Positions 35,997 through 47,936 of a stretch of DNA of 64,000 nucleotides are shown one piece after another. The notes beneath the pieces were generated by a model. It had not been told where the DNA came from. It saw nothing but the letters and a program-made list of their open reading frames with translations, and searched no databases. Made by a program: the position numbers and the translations under genes. Positions within the stretch are counted from its first letter, which is position 1. Each line of letters begins with the position of its first letter. The DNA is from Gymnorhina tibicen (taxonomy: Eukaryota > Chordata > Aves > Passeriformes > Artamidae), in NCBI GenBank assembly GCA_013399875.1, contig VXAZ01007544.1, positions 887,091 through 951,090 of the forward strand, given 5' to 3'.

Positions 35997-37704
35997 TAAT
36001 AGAATTAAATCACACCTGCTTTAAAATGAAATCAATACGTTGAAAGAGGGAGTAAATACAGTTGAATGCTATGCTTATTTTAATGTATGTTATGTTTACT
36101 CTATGTTAAATAAAAGGCTTAAAACAAGTATATAGGGTATCGATGTTTTTCTTAGAAAGCATTTTACCAGTTTAAATATTTTTCAATTGTTTTAAGACAA
36201 GAGACATTATATTTTATACATAACAAAAATACAAATAATAGACACTTCAAAGCCATTTCTGAGTGCTTTATTTTTTGTTAATGTGCTATCCTGAAACATA
36301 CAGTAAGATTTTAATTGTGCAGCAGGAGTAGATTGAGTGCCCAGAGAGATTTTGGTAACCATGTTATATATTTCATGAATTTTAATGGGCAAAACACTTA
36401 AACTTCTGTTTTGTGGACCCTTCAATTAGCCATAGCATCTCAGAGGTGAAGGTTTAAAATTTCTCTTATTTTAAGCTCCTCAGCATTACTGGATTGTAAA
36501 GTGCAATCTAACCCTTAGTCCCATCAAAAATTGACATATTCCACCATACGTGCTTTGGGCACCTCTCTGTGGCATAAGAGCAGCTATAGTCACTGGCTTA
36601 TGGTTGTAATATGCCCTTGGCAGAAATACCACTGTTTTTTGCCCTCATGTCTTGGGAATACAGCAGAACTTGGGAACTGTAAACAAGTCACTGTCCTTAC
36701 TGTGGTTCTTTCCAATACCTCACTAATAACCCACCAGGAGCAGCTAGTCTAGAAGGCTAATTTTCATGTCATGATTTCTATCTACCTCCCAACTCTTGCA
36801 CTGATATATTTTCCCAGGTCTGTGCAAATTGGCTATTTCAGAGAGCCTCTTTCCTATGACTGATGGTTAAGACTCATGGCTTCAAGGATTGTCACTGTGT
36901 GGTATGAAATAAAGAGATGGAGCTAGGAATGTAGCACAAAATTGCTGTGGTAACATTATTTATTACTGTGTTTATTTGTTTCTATTAATCATAATACCCA
37001 ATACCAGCCTCTGTCTTTCATCTGTTCACTGAGAAATAGACATACTGTGACATGGAGTGAACAGAAGGGTTAGATATCTCATTTCTCTTTTCTGTAGGGA
37101 ACATCTATATAAAGACAAATGTTCTCAACCCCGAGGTTCATCCAGCATGATTCTAAGCTGAAAAATTTTACTGGAGTTTTGAATTTTGGTGTACAATGAA
37201 TGTTAACAAACTGCTCATCTGAGATTAAAGGGATTTTTTTGTTTAATCAACACTCCCTCGTGGCAAATGCCTTATGGTTCTCTATAAATTACAGAGGGTC
37301 AAGATGATGTGCCCATGCCAAGGACTGAGTAATTTGGCAATGGGCTAAAACATGATTTCTGAAAAGAATGAGTGCTCAGTAGGCTTCAGGAAAACTAAAT
37401 GAAATGTCACACAAGGCTAAAATGTGTTAAAGTTCGTAGTATGATGACCAAACAGAATTATGTATTCCTGGTGAGATGTTTTCTTGATAAGGAAGATTCT
37501 AACTGCATTATGATCTTCCTACTTCTTCTAAAATAATAAAGTATTGCATTATCAGTAACTCATACTTGAATAACAAAAACACTGATCATAACAATAAAGT
37601 TACCATCTAGGGTGAAAAGAAAATAATTCCAACTCTGTCATTCAACTGTTCATCCAACCTTACAGCTAATTTTCAACTCTCTCTGAAATGAAGCCTATGA
37701 ATAA
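35997..37704. other. Unique DNA, no gene seen
   Basis: AT-rich sequence with only short frames. No recognisable repeat or RNA gene. Confidence 0.55.
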
Positions 37705-38010
37705 AGGGTGTAGTGGGCTGACACCAGCTAAAAGATGAGTACTACACAGCCCCTTGCACATTTCAGACCCTTCAAGAGATGGGGGAGGGAAAAAGAAAAA
37801 AAATGAGGGAACTGCTGGGTTGAGAAAAACATCATTCCAAAAATGGAGGGAAGAGGAAGGCAAAAACCCATCAAAATAAAACAATGCAAATTCAGTCATC
37901 ACCTTCAAGAAGAAGACTGATGCCCAGCTAGTCTCTGAACAATGGTTTCTACCCCAAAACCTGTATCTCCTCAGTTTGTGTTGCTCAGCATGAGGTTAAT
38001 GATACAGAAT
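37705..38010 (-). mobile_element. ERVL-type LTR fragment, minus strand
   Basis: The plus strand reads as the reverse complement of an avian ERVL LTR from its U5 end inward: a GGCTGACACCAGCT segment near 37711, ACACAGCCCC near 37744, GAGATGGGGGAGG near 37775, then ACTGCTGGGTTGAGAAAAAC near 37811, the counterpart of the CTCAACCCA segment at about 8630 in the plus-strand copy. Farther in, GATGCCCAGCTAGTCTCTGA (about 37919) and CTCAGCATGAGGTTAATGA (about 37984) match the U3/R part. Homology stops near 38005, so the first part of U3 is missing or displaced. Confidence 0.65.
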
Positions 38011-38023
38011 AAGGGTTGGAGAT

Positions 38024-38125
38024 GATTCTGTGTCTGTCTGGGAAAGAGTTCATTTCCCTCATAGGAGCCTAGATAGTGCTGTGTTTGGGATCTATGACTA
38101 AGAGAGTCTTGATATGATACCAGAA
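38024..38125 (+). mobile_element. ERVL-type LTR 5' fragment, plus strand
   Basis: TGTGTCTGTCTGGGAAAGAG, then TTCATTTCCCTCATAGGAGC and GTGCTGTGTTTGGGATCTAT, correspond to the first about 100 bp of U3 of the same ERVL LTR type, compared with TTTTGTCTGGGATAGAG at about 8248. It faces away from the minus-strand fragment just to its left, so the pair is head to head. Confidence 0.55.
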
Positions 38126-38133
38126 ATAAAACC

Positions 38134-38565
38134 AAAGAATCATAAAATGGTTTTGGTTGGAAGAAACCTTAAAATCATCTAGTTTCAACTGCCGTGCCAT
38201 GACCAGGGACACCTTCCATTAGACCAGGCTGCTCAAAGTCCTGTCTTGAATACTGCCAGAGATGAGGCATTCACAGCTTCTCTAGGCAACCTGTTCCATG
38301 CCTCATCACCCTCACAGTAAGGATTTTCTTCCTAATAACCATTCTAAGTCTACCCTCTTTCAGTTTAAAGCTCTTAACCCTTGTGCTGCCACTACTTGCC
38401 CTTGTAAAAAGTCCCTCTCCAGGTCTCTTGCAGCCTCCTTAAGGTACTGGAAGACTGATAGAAGGTCTGCCTGGGGTTTTCTATTCTCTAGAGATTTGAA
38501 ACACCAACTGATTCAGCATGTCTTCATAGGGAAAGTGATCCAGCCCTCTGATCATCTTCTGCCCC
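38134..38565 (-). mobile_element. CR1 LINE 3' end, minus strand
   Basis: This is the best preserved CR1 3' region in the window. The plus strand starts AGAATCATAAAATGG (reverse complement of the terminal octamers and tail) at about 38136. It continues through TGGAAGAAACCTTAAAATCA, CAGGGACACCTTCCATTAGA, CACAGCTTCTCTAGGCAACC, CCCTTGTAAAAAGTCCCTCT and GTCTTCATAGGGAAAGTGAT, all the order of the CR1 3' UTR reversed. It ends abruptly after GATCATCTTCTG, as expected for a 5'-truncated insertion. No target duplication is visible, which is normal for CR1. Confidence 0.93.
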
Positions 38566-41500
38566 CTATCCATAGATAGGTTTTTAGGTGCCAGACAGGG
38601 TCAATCCACTGCAGGAAGACACTGATTTGTTTTATTACCCTGAAAAGTGTTAATTCATCTGCTGTCTCTGATGTATCTGTTATTTTGTCTCCACTTCCTT
38701 GTTTTGTTTATGAAAATTAAAATACTGAAATGTAATCATTCACATAATAAATGTTAATAGTCATCTAGCACTTCAAGTAGCACTGCTTTTATGGCAGCAC
38801 TGTTGCATATCTTTTCCCTTACACTTTTTTTGCCATATAATATTTCATTAGTCACAAATGAATGAAGAAGTTAAAGAATCTATTCCAAACCCCCTTCCAG
38901 AATCTGTCAAAGCTATTTTTTTAGATAAACATCTTTCCATTTATTACTTCTTCCATTTCTATTCTCTGTATTATCAGACTCCTGCATCATAGGAATCTAT
39001 CATGTGGTCTGTGACCTGGTCACTTTGGCACAGATCTTGACAGTTTAGATTTAAACTGACTTTAGGTTTCTTACATTTCTTACTTTTCAATAGCTTCTTC
39101 TTTTTTCCATACAACTTTTGCTATTAAGACATCATTTCAGTAATTTTGGCACTCTTCTCAGTATCTCCTAAACTTTTTGATTCAATATCTACTCTATATT
39201 TTTGTTGAAATGGAACACAACACATATTATGCGATGTTATATGGTTTATTCATATTGCACTTTCTATGCTCAGTACAGATTTTCCTAAGTATGGTGGGTA
39301 TATTTTGAGTCACCAGAATATTCCAGAACATGTACTAATCTGTCATCTTGGATCTTATAAAAATCAATAAACACAGATAATTCTCAAAATACTTAATTAG
39401 CAAAGATATTATGGGACAATTTGATATATAGTTGGGAAAGTATATGAGGCTGAGGCACATACAGTCTACTTTCCTTGTAAATTAAACTTTAGATCACCAG
39501 TGTGGAAAATATCATTTCACACTTGATTTGCTACTTTGGGGAAAAGAACATTAAGATTCACATTTGCTTCCCAACCTTCACCTTCCAGGACTCATCTGAC
39601 ACCTTACCATAAGTATGGTATGTAGTATGTACTGCAATGTAGCTTCACAAGTATGCTAAGAGGCCTGATTTTTCTCATCTGTGTGTCTATCTGGCATGAT
39701 GTCATGTCGTCTTTTCTTTTGAGAAATAGAATGTTGATGATATCTATTTCCTTAGTCCTTTAATGCTTCCATATTTTTTTCAGCTCATTTGTTGAACATT
39801 GGTTATGAGATCAGCTCAGCACAAAGCAGAAACACGGGTGGTAGGAAGGAGAAGGATAAGCTTTATTTGAATGTGAAGAACTTCTGGGGTGAAGGCTTCA
39901 GAAAGGGACCCCATAAATTAATCATGAGATTAAGTCTTTTAAAAAAGACAGTTCTCTTTTGAGATAAAATCTAATGAGGATTAATCCTTTCTTTGAGGTG
40001 TGGAATTGCCACTCCCTAGTTTAAAAGGAATCAATCTGACAAGATTTCACTGTAGATGTAAATGTTCTACAGCTAAAGAATTGAGTGCAGCAGATGTGCA
40101 GCACAACTATCTCTACTAGGGGAATTCTGACAGCTGTCACAAACTCTCTACTTATTTTCAAATGACTCTGTCAATCCCATTACTTACCTTTTTACATGCC
40201 TTTTTACTACTAGATTCAAGCAAAGTAAAAGGTAAAGTCTGAGAACCTATCACAGACTGCTTGTAATAGTGTTTTTATCAAATTTATACACAAATCTCAT
40301 TTTTAGAAGTAAATCAAATGCAAGCAAATCCAACACAATAATCAAAACAACCAGGATTCATCTATGTAAATTGCAAATGATCTTTCAAAATCCTGGTAAC
40401 CAACCTGTTTGTTTCATATCAGCCATAAATGATCACAGTTTGGGTAACAAAGAACCATTTAGCCCATGTTAGGATTAAGTAGTGCAACTAACTGAGAAAT
40501 GTCTGAAATGATGTAAATTTAAGCACTGATAGTAGAACAGAGGCTTGAACTGTGTCAAAGTAAATTTAGTAAGTTAAAGAAATAATGAATGCCAACAGTG
40601 TAGATCCTTGTTATTAAGCAATAAGAAAAGAAAAGAGACAGAAAAGCCATTCTAGAGACCTGAATTCCAGAAGTCCATTTAAACTAGATTAAGCCAGTAG
40701 GAAACTCCTGCTTTGACTTTTAAAATGTCACAATAAACACAAAATGGAAAACATCTTCTATCCTGTTCTTTGCAACCTGTGATTCACTTCCCAGTAGAAA
40801 CATAAAAAACGATCTGTTATACCGAAATACTGATCAAAAAGGGCATTTTGATCATGTCTGCATATATTTCATCTATTAATAAAGAAATTAAAGGTTATTG
40901 AAACTATATGAACAATGTATAATGCTGAATGATAAGAAGGTCACAAGACCTTTTCCATGGTCCACAGACCATTTCTGCTTGAGGCCCAAAATAACATTTA
41001 GATGCTCACAATATTTTCAAGCTTTATAAATGTTATATCATTAGCTATTCTCTGCCTGAAGAAAGAAATCTGATAGGCTTCAGGAGTGGATATAGAAATA
41101 ATATTAAATAATGCTTAATCTGAGAAATGATTTTATATTCAGTTAGTTCTGAAACTGCATAATTTCTGATAGGAATGTTATATTCTATAAGAAAAAGGAA
41201 ATGTCATGCTTACAAGAAGATAAAAAAGCAAATGATACCATTTTTATCATATTTCTATATTAGGGTCTGTGAAGGGTTTGCCAGTATCAACTGTAGTACC
41301 ATTTAGATTATTTAATGATAACAAAATTAACAAACTCTGGAATCCCTAATGAAAGCAAGTGGAATTAACTGAAGTTTGTTCTCACCGCATAACCATAAGT
41401 ACTGTATTTGGCAAAAGAAATTGAAAAAAGCACAAAAAGGTTCATTCACTTTCCTGTCATGCAAGAGTCAGTGCATAGTGTATGGATAAATGAGGCAAAG

Positions 41501-41847
41501 TGCACCATTAAAACTGAAAGACTAACAGAGGTTTGGGAGTGTTAAAAGAAGTCATTCTTGCAAAACTTTCTTTAAAATATGATGCATTATTTTCTTTGTA
41601 GTACTTTCAAAGAATAAAATGCTGGCCCTGGAGAAAAAATTCAATTAAAAGAGAAAACAACTATTGTAGAGATTACTACAGGAGAATATATACAGTTTAC
41701 TGCAAGTCTGTTTATTCTCAACCCTCAGTTTCCTTTCAAAAGATGAATTAAGATTATATGGCAGATGCACTGAAAATGAATTACACATTCCTTATAAAAC
41801 ATCCACATCTAATCTTCCTTATTTATAGGTGAACATATGATCAAGTA
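38566..41847. other. Unique DNA, no confident gene or repeat
   Basis: AT-rich sequence. A minus-strand AATAAA near 39866-39871, in a slightly GC-richer context (39820-39900), could be part of an unrecognised LTR, but I see no termini. Otherwise nothing recognised. Confidence 0.5.
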
Positions 41848-42410
41848 ATCACAGAGTCAGAGAAACACAAAATGAGAGAATAGCTGACACCAGCTTCCCC
41901 TGGAGGAAGGTACTTTCAGAGTTTTTCCAACCTAATCTGTCTGCTCAACCCACTTGCCCAGGACTGTGTCCAGGTGGCTTTTGAGTATCCCCAAGCTGGG
42001 AGACTCCACCAACTCTCTGGGCAATCTGTGCCAGTGTTCAGTCACCCTAACAGTAAAAGTGTTTTCTGATATTTAGATGGTACTGCCTGTGTTTCAGTTT
42101 GTGTCTTTTGCCTCTTGCCTTGTCACTGGGCACTAAGAAGAGTCTGCCTTGGTCTTCTTTGCTTTCACCATTCAAATATTTTTACATTGTTACGAACATT
42201 CCTTAGCCTTCTATTCATATTAAATATCTCCAGCTCTTTTAGTCCTTGCTTACAGGATAAATACTCCAGTTCCTTAACCATCTTTGTGTCCTTTCACTGG
42301 ACTCTCTTTGGGATGTCTGTCTCTCTGGTACTGAGGAGCCTAGAACTGGACTCAAGACACAAAATACTGCCCCTCCACCACTGAGAAAAAGGGAAGGATC
42401 ACTTTCCTCA
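41848..42410 (-). mobile_element. CR1 LINE 3' UTR, minus strand
   Basis: Reverse complement of a CR1 3' region: AATCACAGAGTCAGAG at the tail end, then GGAGACTCCACCAACTCTCT, GCCAGTGTTCAGTCACCCTA, GTTTCAGTTTGTGTCTTTTG, CTTGTCACTGGGCAC, a TCTCCAGCTCTTTTAGTCCTT segment, CTTTCACTGGACTCTC and CTGAGGAGCCTAGAACTGGA. The order and spacing match CR1 throughout. It belongs to a different CR1 subfamily from the 38.1-kb copy, judging by the sequence of the last 200 bp. It is heavily mutated. Confidence 0.88.
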
Positions 42411-42439
42411 ACTTGCTGGCAATACTTTGTTTAACGTTG

Positions 42440-42842
42440 CTGAGGATTCCAACATTTCTAGACTTTCTTTTTGTTTTTAAGTTTTGCCAGGAGCTCCTTG
42501 TTCATCAGTACCTCTTGGGTGGATTGTTTTTGAGCTTGGAAGAGGGGATAGTTGAATATCAACTACCTTTCTTGGGCCCCTCTCCATGATAGGGCCTTAT
42601 CCCATGGGATTCTTTCAAGTAGATCCCTGGAGAGGAAAAAACCTGCTCTCCTGAAATCTGGGGTTATGATCTTGCTTTTTGCCTGGCTCTCTCCTCTCAG
42701 GATCCTGAACTCTGCCGTCTCGTTGTCACTGAACTCAATGGTGCCTTCAACCTTTAACTCTCCAATAAGCCCTCCCTTGTTAATGAATGTGAGGTCCAGC
42801 ACACTCTTATTGGCTTCTCAATCACTAATAGTGGAATTTACA
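42440..42842 (-). pseudogene. CR1 LINE ORF2 remnant (endonuclease-RT linker), minus strand
   Basis: The minus strand translates (42802-42563, 79 codons) as a CR1 ORF2 linker segment between the endonuclease and reverse-transcriptase domains. It contains EFRILRGESQAKSKI, DFRRAGFF, DLLERIPWDKAL and RGAQ. Past a stop it continues toward an LMNKELLAKL-like block at about 42511-42482. A homologous block in plus orientation occurs at 50540-50832. The reverse-transcriptase region that should follow is absent: next comes the 3' UTR at 42410-41848. So either one CR1 lost about 1.5-2 kb internally, or two fragments lie side by side. Confidence 0.82.
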
Positions 42843-43454
42843 TAATATTGTCTTGCAAATTTATTTTTGAAACCCCTTATGTTAAAAATAAAAAAGATGA
42901 TCTTGTTCACATGTACCAGCAAAAGATTTTCTGTGGTAAAACTTTTCATTTGATAGCTTAGGGAAGAATTTTTCCACATAAAGAGATTATCACATTTGCT
43001 CAGAAGCTTAAAATATTATGTTTAATTAATGGGGAAAAAAAAGCAAACTTTTCTGGTTTGGGTTTTTGTCCTGACATGCTTTTGAAAAAAGTAAAGGAAA
43101 CTGGTTTATTTCAATTTATTCATGTATCTATTATATACACTTTTCCACTTTAAATTCTCCCAAATGTTCTGTGTTTGGGGTTTGAAAAACCTCTGTATTT
43201 AATTCCTACTCAAAGGTCAAGAAAAAAAAACCCCCAAATTTCCTTTGTTTTGGCTTGCTATAAAACTCTGGAAATCAATAGGTGCTGTCCCACTGGCTTC
43301 TGTGGACCATAGGTCAAGTCCTTAGGGGGAAACTGTGGAGAACACTAATTTATGAAACATTTTGAAGATGTATAAAATATTTCTGCTCTTGTCATGGATA
43401 ATTTGAGCAAAGTTAATTGCACTTGATTGCACAAGAGACTACTTCTTAATGGCC
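42843..43454. other. Unique spacer
   Basis: AT-rich sequence between two CR1 copies. No gene or repeat recognised. Confidence 0.5.
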
Positions 43455-43812
43455 CAGATAAGAGGGGAGAGTGAAGGAGCTAGGATTGTTCAGCCTGGAC
43501 AAAGGAAGTTCTAACAACAATCTTTTAAAACTGTAGAGTAGGTTTCCAAGAAGAGGGAGCATGGTTCTTTACTGAGGTGTACAGTAAGAAAGTTAGAAAC
43601 CAGTCATAAATTCAAATGCAAGAGGATTCACTATGAGAACAAACAAGCATGGGAATGAGTTGTGCTTTCAGATTATTTGGCATTTGTCCTTGGAGATCTT
43701 CAAATTCTAGTTGGAAAAAACCCTGAGCAACTGGTCTGAATTCTGCTTTGAGCTGGTGGCTGGTCTAGGTGCCCCGTGAGATCTCTTCTAACCTGAATGA
43801 CTTCATGACTCA
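43455..43812 (+). mobile_element. CR1 LINE 3' UTR, plus strand
   Basis: An old CR1 3' end in plus orientation: GGATTGTTCAGCCTGGACAA near 43484, a middle part with small deletions, CCTTGGAGATCTTCAAATTC near 43688, GAGCAACTGGTCTGAATTCTGC near 43724, and the terminal segment GAGATCTCTTCTAACCTGAATGACTTCATGACT near 43779-43811, where octamer-like units end the element. Compared with the 41.8-kb copy it has the opposite orientation and similar decay. Confidence 0.82.
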
Positions 43813-46800
43813 GATTTCTCCTGAATGCACTGGATCTTTATGGCATTTCCTATTACTATACATTTTATGTGAAAATTAAGACGTTCACATACGTACAAAC
43901 ATATATGCATTAGTTCTCACTGGTGTCTTAATGGTGATTTCAGCAATGATTTAACAAAACTATATCTTAAAAATTAAAAAATACACAATTTTAAGCTTTC
44001 ACATGTTAACTTTCTGTTTGCACCCATCCCTACATAATAAAAAACAAATAAAAAACTTGGCCTTACCAAGTTATTCACAACTTTCTCATCATAATGACCA
44101 GAATATTATCTAAAAATCAAAGATTGTCAAAAATAAAATTATTCTAGTGACTTATAGGGTAAATTAATAGTGTCTTTATTTTATTTCTGCATTAAATTTA
44201 ATTTAAACATTGAATGTTCCCTTTTGGGGTAAGGATTCAGAAAACTTGATACTTCCAGCTGCAGAATATGATAGGGCAAAAACAACATTACTGAACAGCC
44301 ATGAAAAACGTATTTGCAAAAACATTGCCTTCTAGCAGAACTTACTTAATAACAGTAATGACTGCTTTTACAGTCGTCTTCACTTTTACCCTCTGAAGGT
44401 GTGGTTTATGAAATTATAATAATCCTTATGATATGTTTTAGTGTAAGAACCTATGCTATTTAACCAAATAAATTAAATTCCTTTCCTGTGAAAATAAAAG
44501 ACTTCCAAATGTTTGAAGCTTCAAATTCTCTTAAATGTGACTTTCTATAATTAAATGCAATAAAAAGTTATGAGATCTTAAATTTTTAAGATTTATTAAT
44601 AAAATCTAAAATTGCTTAATACTTGTTTTCCAGAAGCAGGTATAAATGTGGGTTTCTTTTGATTTGAATTCTGAAGGTCATTACTAGATAATCTTGCTGT
44701 GAGTGCTCAATCATATTGAGTGTTCAAAAACTATTTTATGCCATAAGCTTAAAAATATGTTACAATTTTATTCACTGATTTGTTGAACTAATGGAGAAAG
44801 ACCTTAATCATTTATCCAGCTGAAAATAAATTGTGAGAGGCTACCTTTTCTTTCATGATGGAACTTTAGATAGACAAATGCTAGAGTTTTTATCTTTTAA
44901 TAAGCTTGGAAATTTTGGTTACATAGCATAATCATACCATTTAATGATACAGTTTGAAGCCTTAAATCGTAAATTATCTTAATGTTAATGCTTGCAATGC
45001 CAACGGGAGCAATTGTGGGAAGAGGAATAAATCCATGTAGGTAAGGGTGTCAGTAGGTGTCTTTTAAACCCATGGAAAATGCTAGAAAGTCATTTCGAAA
45101 GATCTGGCCCTTAATTCCAGTACCATGAAGTGTGAAGAGTCATCAGTGCCTGATATGTTTCTAATATTTAATTCTAAGGATGAAATACATTGCATGAAAG
45201 CCATTGTGGGCATAAAATTTAAATACTTCCCATAGGATATGTCAGTGCATAATTTGGAAAGGGATTTATTTTTTTTTCTATTTGCTTACTTACTTCTTTC
45301 TTTCTTTAGAAACACAAATTCAATATTTTCTGACCCTTAGCATGAGGTTTTTCTTTATTCCTTCTAGTTATTCAAAGGTTCATTGGTAGCTAGTGGTTTA
45401 TTAAATCTTTAATAAATAACATTATAGCTTATCTCTATAAGCTCAAATCAATATAATGCTGTGAAGAAAAGTAATTCTTGACCTTTATGTTTCATATCAT
45501 TTTTATTAAACTTAGATAACTCAGTAGCTCTTCATTCAAAGTCTGAAAATCAGATTATAAAATGAGCATTTAAAACTTTTTCTTGGAGTAAAAAAGCTCC
45601 AAGAATAGAAAAAGCCAGTGTCAGCTTGCGACTTCATCTCTTTAGAAACACCTAAACTGAGTACATGAATATATAAATAAACAAAATTTTAAAAATTGTG
45701 TATATACAATTTTATTCTACACATATATAAATCCCTTGCCAGCATTTGTCTCACATGCATGGCACCAAGCACTCAAAATTTTATAATTTTTAGAAATATC
45801 TTTTACTGTGTATATTAAAAGGAAATATAATTATGGGCCTTTCACTCAGATAAAGACTTGTTGCTACAGAAAGTTTGATAAATACTTGTTTAAATATTTA
45901 TTTAAAAAGGGCCCTATAGTACCATCATTATTTGACTTTTACTCTGGCCAAAATTAGGGCTTGGAGAAATATCTTGCCATGGAATACCTATTTTCTGGTT
46001 CACTCCAACATCTCCTGCAAATATTTACATTCTCAGAATTACTGGTGCATCCTGATGCCTGCTCAGCTGCTATCTTCAAAGGCTCTGCTGTATTTTCTTA
46101 ATGGGATTATTAGTCTCAGTTAAAACATTGGTTTGGAAACTAGAAATATTATTATGGTGTTGGAAAAATTAACCCCTCTGTTCTCAGCAGTGTAGAAATG
46201 AACTTTGCAACATTTTGGATGTTACCCTTCACACTGAACTCCATTATTACTTGGTCTTCAGTAAATCAAACATAAAAATTAAAATAGGAGGATCTTATCC
46301 AAGTCATCAAAAGTAACCCTTTCTACAACTGATATGATAATTTTCCCATCTCCAAGTACAAATATTTTTGTCTAATTAGTAGCAGGTGATGAACCTCCAT
46401 CACTTATTTGACCATTCTCCCCTCTTATGCATGTCCTGTTCCATCCAAGCATGCGCTCTCGTAAATCATTTCACAATAACTTCCAATGCTGCCAGCCTTT
46501 GAACACTTCTGTGATAACAACTTACAGGCTAATAAAACAGTTGGAGAAAATACTGTCTAGACCACAATAGGCTACAAAATTTTAGCCAGAAGTTTCTCCT
46601 CTCTGTACTGACAAGTGGAATTATGTGCACTCTAGAAGTCCCCAGGCCTCAGTTTCAGACATTATTGTATAGGGGAGAAACCTGAACAAAATAGACTAGT
46701 AAACAAGTTGGTATAAAATAAATTTTCAAGATGGTCAGAGGGTGCCAAACAACAGTAGATGACAGTATCAGGAATAAACTCAGTGTACTTTATATTAGCA

Positions 46801-47430
46801 CTTACATTCTAGAGGTTTCTCCAATAATTTTTATTCCTCAACTGCTGCCTGTAAAGAAGCACTCATGGCTCTGTAGAGGGCTGCTTGCCAGAAGGGAAGC
46901 TCTAGCACAGGCCATCAGAAAGATTTCCTGTAGACAAAAGGTCCATGCTCCTCCTAAAAATTCAAGGTGAGGTGCAAATGAGAATAAAGCAGCAAATAAC
47001 AGGAAAGGAAAAAAGTCTAAGTAATAGATAAAACTGCTTTTGTCCAGTGCTAGACAGAAGTCTGGAAATGCAACTGTTAATACACCTCTAAAGCCAGGGA
47101 CTGGTGCTTAGTGGGAAAAAAATTTATACTTCTGTTTTCAAAAGTCTGTCAATAATATCCTATAGCTTCCTCTGACTTCCAAAGGCTTGTTCTGTAATAA
47201 ACTCCTGATTTCCTGTTCCTAGTCAAAGCTGAGGCAGAAATCTATGCAAGATGAATGGGAGAGGAAGCAAAGGTCAAAGGAAGATATTTCAATTCACATT
47301 TTTGCTTCTACAAACTAGCCATTAAATAACTTGGTAGTTTTTTTTGTTCTAGGTTTCAGCATTGGAGTGTTTGTTGAAATTTTCTCTTATATTTTCTATG
47401 GTAACTTTATCAAGCAAAGCAATTTTTAAG
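43813..47430. other. Unique DNA, no gene seen
   Basis: AT-rich, repeat-poor stretch. Short T/C-rich run near 45269-45308 (CTTT units). A 79-codon frame at 46731-46970 has no recognisable motif. Confidence 0.5.
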
Positions 47431-47486
47431 GATATATATATATCTATATATCTATATATCTATACATATATAGATACATAGATATA
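47431..47486. repeat. AT-rich microsatellite with fold-back symmetry
   Basis: TA dinucleotides followed by about three ATATCT units and then ATATAGATACATAGATAT. The left part (TATCTATATA units) and the right part (TATATAGATA) are partly reverse complementary and could pair as a hairpin. Confidence 0.85.
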
Positions 47487-47936
47487 ATTTATTGCTAGAA
47501 AATAATTTTTATTGCTATGGAATCAATTATTGTCTTAATTATTTTTAGTAAAATAGGAATGATCTATAGAAATGATTATGATTGATTAAGTCAGTTTATT
47601 TATTACAGAATAATCATTAATAGAATTCATTGCTGTTCAGCATTGTATAGAACAAGATGTCATGTAAATTGTTTTACGAAATCAATATGCACATCCATCA
47701 GGGAAATATCATTTCTAGAGAAGAAACTACAGACAAAAAAATCTAGCTTACTTCCAAAAGGGGTCAAATTTTCCCCTTCAAAAGAAAGGTGGTTTAGGCT
47801 GTTTTAAATTCCCACTATAGCATCCTCTATAATGGAAAGTAGTAAAATACCAAAGGACAGAGAACTGCAGAATTAATCAACTTACATCTCTGTATTGGCT
47901 TCCTATGACAAGGTTTTGATAGTCTTGGGGCTACAG
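47487..47936. other. Unique spacer
   Basis: AT-rich sequence between the microsatellite and the 47.9-kb LTR. Nothing recognised. Confidence 0.5.

Noticed and set aside
39770..40110. A minus-strand LTR around the AATAAA near 39870
   Set aside because: Only the poly(A) signal and slightly higher GC suggest it. No TG...CA ends, duplication or second copy were seen.
42563..42802. 79-codon minus-strand ORF as an independent small gene
   Set aside because: The translation is a CR1 ORF2 linker segment, and homologous sequence is found at 50.5-50.8 kb.
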